Shown piece by piece: positions 7,389 through 11,162 of a stretch of 11,162 nucleotides of DNA. Under the pieces are notes generated by a model that was not told where the DNA came from, ran no database searches, and saw only the letters and a list, made by a program, of their open reading frames with translations. Each line of letters starts with the position of its first letter. The first letter of the stretch is position 1. This DNA comes from an uncultured Lachnospiraceae bacterium (GTDB taxonomy: Bacteria; Bacillota; Clostridia; Lachnospirales; Lachnospiraceae), in contig CAJUGJ010000036.1 of NCBI GenBank assembly GCA_910586015.1, positions 1 through 11,162 of the forward strand, read 5' to 3'. Position numbers and translations under genes: made by a program.

Positions 7389-8186
7389 TTAAAAAACCTC
7401 CCGTACAATTAAATCTTTCACAACTTTTTTGATTGCGGTAGCAACTTGGTGATTGGGTTGTAGGACTACAAGTGGTAAATGATTGATAGAAGTATCTTTC
7501 ATTGCAACAGATCCAGGAATTGGAACTTCTATAAGGATGTCTTTGAACTCTGCTTCAGAAAGATAATAATCCTGTAAATCTTTTGCCAGATTAATACGTT
7601 TATCAAAATTGTTAATAATTAGAGCCTTGATGTTATTTTCAATTCCCATATCCTCAATGTTTTCTTCCCATAAAAATGTAAAAAGTTCGGCTCCTTGTAT
7701 TGCGTTTAATGACACATCGGACACAAGTATAATGGAATCAACAAAATAGAAAATGTTTTGGTTGATTACACCCAAGTTGGGATTTGTATCAAAAATAACA
7801 TGAGTATACTGTGAAAAAAAATCTTTATTTCGGTCAAAATAATTAGCAAGAAGTTTTTCACGACCAGCAGTGCTGATAAGCTGCATTTCTGTTTTAATTA
7901 GTAAAATGTTGGATGGAATGATATCTATATTAGGAAGCTTGTCTAACATATTACGTATAATTAATTCAGAAGGATCAATTTTCTTATTTTCAAAAATAGT
8001 TCTAATATTATTCCGTTCCATATCTGAACAATCAATTCCAATATCGTTCGTGAGGTTACACTGGGGATCTCCGTCTACGAGTAAAATTTTATTTTCAGGA
8101 TTTAAGGCTAATGCTCCTGCCAAATTGAAACAGCTCGTAGTTTTTCCAGTTCCGCCTTTTAATGTTCCAAAAGCTATTGATTTCAT
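7389..8186 (-). CDS. parA: ParA/Soj-family partition ATPase
   Basis: This 265-residue deviant-Walker ATPase of the ParA/MinD superfamily has the P-loop KGGTGKTT at 10-17 with the signature lysine (K10), LLVDGDPQCNLT at 35-46 (Walker A') and the Walker B-like HVIFDTNPNLG at 129-139. The family C-terminal region (VPIPGSVAMKDTSINHLPL) is at about 221-239. It lacks the N-terminal helix-turn-helix of P1/F-type ParA, so it is the short form (Soj or type Ib). It should bind DNA non-specifically as an ATP dimer and move replicon copies by a gradient driven by its partner, here the abutting RHH gene. The ATG is preceded by AGAAAGG at about 8 nt. It is the first gene of a two-gene operon entered from the extremely AT-rich island. 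Chromosomal Soj usually sits beside spo0J and near oriC genes; neither is here, which favours a plasmid or chromid origin. Confidence 0.92.
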   Translation of the reverse strand: MKSIAFGTLKGGTGKTTSCFNLAGALALNPENKILLVDGDPQCNLTNDIGIDCSDMERNNIRTIFENKKIDPSELIIRNMLDKLPNIDIIPSNILLIKTEMQLISTAGREKLLANYFDRNKDFFSQYTHVIFDTNPNLGVINQNIFYFVDSIILVSDVSLNAIQGAELFTFLWEENIEDMGIENNIKALIINNFDKRINLAKDLQDYYLSEAEFKDILIEVPIPGSVAMKDTSINHLPLVVLQPNHQVATAIKKVVKDLIVREVF

Positions 8187-8226
8187 ATGTATTACCTTTC
8201 TTAATATAATTTATCATGTTTTATAT

Positions 8227-8255
8227 AATATATTGTAGATTTATCTCTATATAAA
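8227..8255 (-). promoter_or_regulatory. Weak candidate promoter for the par operon
   Basis: On the minus strand TTTATA (8250-8255) and TATATT (8227-8232) are separated by 17 nt, about 40 bp before the parA ATG. In DNA this AT-rich such matches are common, so support is weak. Confidence 0.25.
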
Positions 8256-8385
8256 TAATTTACCATATAATTTATAAGATATCAAGAATTATTTATTAAA
8301 TGATACATGTTATTATTAGCGTTAATATTATTTGTATATATATGTTATTTTGCAATTTATAATGCATTTTAATATATAATTATAT

Positions 8386-8396
8386 TATCACTGTTA
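8386..8396 (-). promoter_or_regulatory. Inverted copy of the iteron core upstream of parA
   Basis: TATCACTGTTA is the exact reverse complement of TAACAGTGATA, the core of the two par-proximal iteron variants (exact at 6391; 10 of 10 through TAACAGTGAT at 6311 as well). The flanking T-tract is not conserved. It lies about 200 bp before the parA start and may be an operator through which the RHH protein autoregulates the operon. Confidence 0.4.
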
Positions 8397-8662
8397 TTTT
8401 AATATATATTTTATATTATAAATCATATTTCAATTGTAAATTATTATATATCATATAATTTTTATACAATTTCAAACTATATTTTATATAGTAATATACA
8501 ATTTATTTAGTAATAATAATAATATCTATAATTTAGTTTAAAATATAATGTTAATAATATTGTTAATGTTTAGTATATTTTAAAATATATAATTAATATA
8601 TTGTATATTTTAAGCTTATTTTATATTATACTTTATAACGTATATATTTATATATTATAAAA

Positions 8663-8721
8663 TATATTCAAAAATATTAATACATTTTATATTTTAAATT
8701 ATATTAATATTTTTGAATATA
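8663..8721. repeat. Perfect 20-bp inverted repeat, 19-nt spacer
   Basis: Arms 8663-8682 and 8702-8721 are exact reverse complements and include one C-G pair, so this is less likely to be a pure composition effect. It could form a hairpin or cruciform in the AT-rich island. Confidence 0.75.
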
Positions 8722-8835
8722 ATATTTCATATACTTTATAATATATTTATAATTGTATTATTAATATAATTACATAATATACTTATATTTTAAAATGTAA
8801 TTTAATATAAATTGATTATTGTACTTATAAAATAC

Positions 8836-8867
8836 ATTAAAATATAAAATATATTTTATATTTTAAT
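8836..8867. repeat. Perfect 32-bp AT-only palindrome
   Basis: ATTAAAATATAAAAT (8836-8850), AT, and ATTTTATATTTTAAT (8853-8867) form one uninterrupted palindrome. It sits where the A/T strand bias of the island changes sign. Confidence 0.8.
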
Positions 8868-9078
8868 ATATCATATTGCACACATAAACCAATATAATAT
8901 AAATTATATTATATAATAAAATTATTTATATACATATAATTTATGTTATATTTTAAAAGAGATTGCAAATTATAATATTTAACACGTAATATAATACATA
9001 ATAAAATATAATATAAAATATATTAAAAATACAAATTAACACATTTATTATATTATACATTTAAAATTATAGTATTGA

Positions 9079-9106
9079 TACATTTTATATAGTAATATAA
9101 AATGTA
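9079..9106. repeat. 12-bp perfect hairpin with 4-nt loop
   Basis: TACATTTTATAT (9079-9090), loop AGTA, ATATAAAATGTA (9095-9106). The left arm and loop share an 18-nt string with 8481-8498. Confidence 0.65.
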
Positions 9107-9174
9107 GTTAAAAATAAAATTTATTATACATTATATATTACAATATAAATAATAATGAGAATATATTAATTAAG

Positions 9175-9218
9175 TAATGTATAAAATGTATTAATGAAAT
9201 AATGTATAAAATGTATTA
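9175..9218. repeat. Tandem pair of a 19-bp AT-rich repeat, 25-bp period
   Basis: TAATGTATAAAATGTATTA occurs exactly at 9175-9193 and 9200-9218, separated by 6 nt. This is a recent local duplication or a site pair within the AT island. Confidence 0.65.
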
Positions 9219-9399
9219 TATTATATACATAAAACTAATACGTAATAAAATAAATATTTATATTATTTTACAAAATAAGATAGAATACAATTTATAATAT
9301 ACTATATATTACAAATATAACACAAAAGATAAAATATATAATGAAATATAAAATAAATTATTTGAAATATAAAGTTGTAATTTTCCAGTTATATTCTAA

Positions 9400-9630
9400 G
9401 TTAGAGTAAGCAAAAGTGATGACAATATCATAAAATTTTTGTTATATATAGATTTAGATGTCGTAAGCCAGACTTAAAGAATTGAAGGAGTTTACATTTA
9501 GATAAAAAATGTTTATCACATACTACATGGAGGTGGATATATCATATCTTTTATAGGAAAGTACAAAAATCAAGAGCTGTATAATAAAGTCACGATGATA
9601 GAAGAAATTACGAAATTTGTGAAAACATGA
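9400..9630 (+). pseudogene. Decayed remnant of an alpha/beta hydrolase (HGGGY motif)
   Basis: One plus-strand frame, broken by stops at 9475-9477 and 9499-9501, reads VYHILHGGGYIISFIGKYKN from 9511 and ends at TGA 9628-9630. HGGGY followed by such a segment is the oxyanion-hole region of HSL-family esterases. The upstream part of the frame (RIEGVYI then, after a stop, IKNVYHIL) resembles the strand that normally precedes it. The YRxAPE and GDSAGG motifs do not follow, so only a fragment remains. It is related in family, but not close in sequence, to the intact hydrolase at 4715-5617. Confidence 0.4.
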
Positions 9631-10085
9631 AAGAAAAGTGATATAATTGCAGGGATAGTTTATATAGAGCGTGTATTGTTTCTTATAAGTATGGCACCGA
9701 AGATGAATGTCTTGAGTTTCATAAAGCGTTAAAAAGCACTATTATGAAATTTGGCAGAAATTTATGAGAGAAGAATGAGTGGAGCAAAGAATTTTTGGTA
9801 TGCAGTAATACAGAGTAATTAATAAAATTCTGACAAATAATTTTTTTAATAGATTAATGTAAAGCATTTAGAAATATTAAGAAAAGAAAATAGTGCAGAA
9901 GCTACTTTATTTTAGTAGGCAAACTTATTATATATTAGAATGTGTTCTGTATGTTAGTTTAATACTTTTTAAAATGTTGCAAAATTGTTGTCATATAATT
10001 TAACCTGTTGTGCTGGTTGATTATAGATGTAGAAAAACTTCAACAACATATGCTATCCTATAGTTGTACACCACTACAGACTATG
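9631..10085. other. Spacer with no intact gene; possible coding remnant
   Basis: G+C rises here compared with the AT island. A plus-strand frame at 9642-9767 gives 41 codons including KYGTEDECLEFHKALKS, with no start codon and no family I recognise; it looks like the end of a lost gene. The remainder, to the transposase, shows no gene, clear repeat or convincing insertion-sequence end. Confidence 0.35.
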
Positions 10086-10093
10086 AAAGGAGG
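10086..10093 (+). promoter_or_regulatory. Strong ribosome binding site of the transposase gene
   Basis: AAAGGAGG lies 6 nt before ATG 10100 and 3 nt before ATG 10097. The spacing picks 10100, giving MLKFQDNY as the N-terminus. A TTG at 10064 is also in frame but has no such site. Confidence 0.7.
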
Positions 10094-10099
10094 CACATG

Positions 10100-11070
10100 A
10101 TGTTGAAATTTCAAGATAATTATACCATTCTCATAGCAACTTTTGAAGATTTTATTTTGATCGTTTATACAATTGTTGATGATTTATACCAGCAGGCTGT
10201 TCCTGTGTTTGTTTCTCAAAGGCGGAACGTGGATACGGGTAAAATGTCTGATTCCGAAATTATTACCTTAAGTATCTGCGGCGAACTGACTGGCACAGAT
10301 TCTGAAAAAACATGGTATTCTTTTGTGAAAAGCAATTACCGGCATCTGTTCCCCAGACTTTGCAGCCGTACCCGCTTCAACCGAACCAGGAGGGCTCTTT
10401 TGCAGGCAACAGAACTGCTCCGCCAGCAACTGGTACAGTCCTTTCCTATACCAATCAGCCGTTATTTTGTCATTGACAGCTTTCCTCTTCCAGTCTGCAA
10501 GTTTGGGCGTGCATGTTACTGCCGTTCTTTCCGCACGGAAGGCACGAATTACGGAAAGGGTCCTTCCAAAAAGGAAACTTATTTTGGTTTCAAAGTCCAT
10601 GCCTTGATTACGCTGGAGGGATATATTTCAGCATTTGAGATCACTCCGGCATCCGTGGATGACAGGGAAGGGATCCGGGACTTTGTGGAAAATCACCTTA
10701 ACCTAGTAATCCTTGGGGATAAAAGATATACGGGAGAAGCCCTGTCTACCGATATGCAAAACAAAGGGATCTGCTTAATGTCTTAAAAGCCTTGCAATTA
10801 TAAAAAGAACTGGTTCACAGAAATACGGCGGTTGATTTTTCGTTTCAGGAGGAGGGTGGAACGGTATTCTCGCAGCTTAGCGGGCAGCTGAATGCCGAAA
10901 GAGTGCTGGCAAAAAGTTTCTGGGGATTATGTATCCGGCTTCGGAACAAAGTCTTAGGACATAACCTGTGCATGGCATTCAACAGCATATTCCTAGAGCC
11001 CTGTGACATAGGAAAAATCAAACAGTTGATATTCCCAAAAAATTTCCAAGAATACATTGGGACTTTTTGA
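10100..11070 (+). pseudogene. IS982-family transposase, inactivated by a nonsense codon and a frameshift
   Basis: The first 228 codons read as an IS982-family DDE transposase: an N-terminal DNA-binding part with SRTRFNRTRRAL (89-100), the first catalytic Asp in VIDSFPL (D126), and a second in GDKRYTG (D207). The frame is stopped by TAA at 10784-10786 just after KGICLMS. It then resumes in the same frame (KPCNYKKNWFTEIRRLIF). At about 10859 one base is missing within the codon of the expected catalytic Glu (RRRVE). The rest (TVFSQLSGQLNAERVLAKSF onward) continues in another frame from 10861 to TGA 11068-11070. Two independent lesions imply a dead copy; sequencing error at both sites is less likely. 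Its G+C is clearly higher than that of its surroundings, as expected for an acquired element. Terminal inverted repeats could not be identified by eye, so the element ends are not called. Confidence 0.85.
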
Positions 11071-11162
11071 GCTTTTTCAGAGTTTAGGCAAGTATGTGAT
11101 ATTAGTTATTTAAGTAGTGTCTGCTGATTAGGTTTAAAACACTTGATTTTACCGACTTTTAC

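Larger units (their letters stand above)
8260..9360. other. Extremely AT-rich, gene-free island (about 9% G+C) with palindromes
   Basis: About 1.1 kb has no usable open reading frame on either strand. Hand counts give roughly 4-9 G or C per 60 bases through most of it. Left of about 8820 T exceeds A (about 270 to 221 over 8281-8820). Right of about 8880 A exceeds T (about 252 to 180 over 8881-9360). The motif TTATATTTTAA recurs at 8687, 8783, 8856 and 8946, with inverted copies at 8538 and 8837. The 18-nt string ATTTTATATAGTAATATA occurs at both 8481-8498 and 9082-9099. A plausible role is a DNA unwinding element or a structured partition/origin segment next to the par operon. It could also be a decaying spacer. 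Confidence 0.8.

Noticed and set aside
7870..8238. Plus-strand frame of 122 codons opposite parA
   Set aside because: It is the antisense shadow of parA, whose motifs are unambiguous.
8984..9246. ACGTAAT strings at 8984-8990 and 9240-9246 as extra iterons
   Set aside because: Only six bases match the iteron core and the AACC part is missing; too weak to call.
9511..9522. TTATCACA as a DnaA box
   Set aside because: It does not match TTATNCACA, stands alone, and lies in the decayed hydrolase frame.
10268..10600. Minus-strand frame of 110 codons opposite the transposase
   Set aside because: Shadow of the IS982 transposase; no ribosome binding site or recognisable family.
10845..11057. Minus-strand frame of 70 codons
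   Set aside because: Antisense to the frameshifted end of the transposase; no independent support.
10010..11150. Terminal inverted repeats of the IS982 element
   Set aside because: Comparing both flanks by eye gave only short partial matches (for example GAAAAA-CTTCAA against GAAAAAGCTCAA), not enough to set the ends.

Overview
The window looks like a piece of a low-G+C Firmicute, most likely a Lachnospiraceae-type Clostridium relative. This is inferred from the AT-rich codon use, AGGAGG-type ribosome binding sites, a Tet(M)-like GTPase fused to a NYN nuclease domain, and a COG3044-type ABC ATPase. No rRNA or tRNA gene and no universal marker is present, so the genus cannot be fixed. 

Left part (1-5617): three intact genes. 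Two are on the minus strand: a ribosome-protection/EF-G-like GTPase with a C-terminal YacP-type NYN domain (73-2739) and an ABC-class P-loop ATPase (2860-4569). A divergent plus-strand gene (4715-5617) encodes an HSL-family alpha/beta hydrolase. The 145-bp gap between the divergent genes holds a good plus-strand promoter and a weaker minus-strand candidate that shares part of its -35 box. 

Middle part (5614-9360): this has the layout of the maintenance region of a low-copy replicon. Fourteen direct copies of a 19-bp iteron-like repeat (consensus TTAACCGTRATTTTTTCAT) lie between the hydrolase and a two-gene partition operon. Seven of them are phased at exactly 22 bp. The operon (minus strand) encodes a small Soj/ParA-type ATPase (7389-8186) and, directly abutting it, a 286-residue protein (6528-7388) with a long disordered Pro/Thr/Glu/Gln-rich body and a C-terminal ribbon-helix-helix-like segment. 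I read this second protein as an enlarged ParG-type centromere-binding partner. An intrinsic terminator closes the operon. Upstream of parA lies a gene-free island of about 1.1 kb with only about 9% G+C. It has several perfect palindromes and a switch from T excess to A excess near a 32-bp palindrome. An inverted copy of the iteron core TAACAGTGATA sits in this island upstream of parA. No replication initiator gene is visible, so the window shows partition, repeats and an AT-rich island but not a complete replicon. 

Right part (9361-11162): decayed DNA. A remnant with an HGGGY motif looks like a broken second alpha/beta hydrolase. It is followed by an IS982-family transposase gene of higher G+C, inactivated by one nonsense codon and one frameshift. 

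Working model (inference): ParA plus the RHH protein acts on the iteron field as its centromere, and/or an unseen Rep protein acts on the iterons as an origin. The flanking genes would be cargo on, or neighbours of, a plasmid, chromid or integrated replicon.
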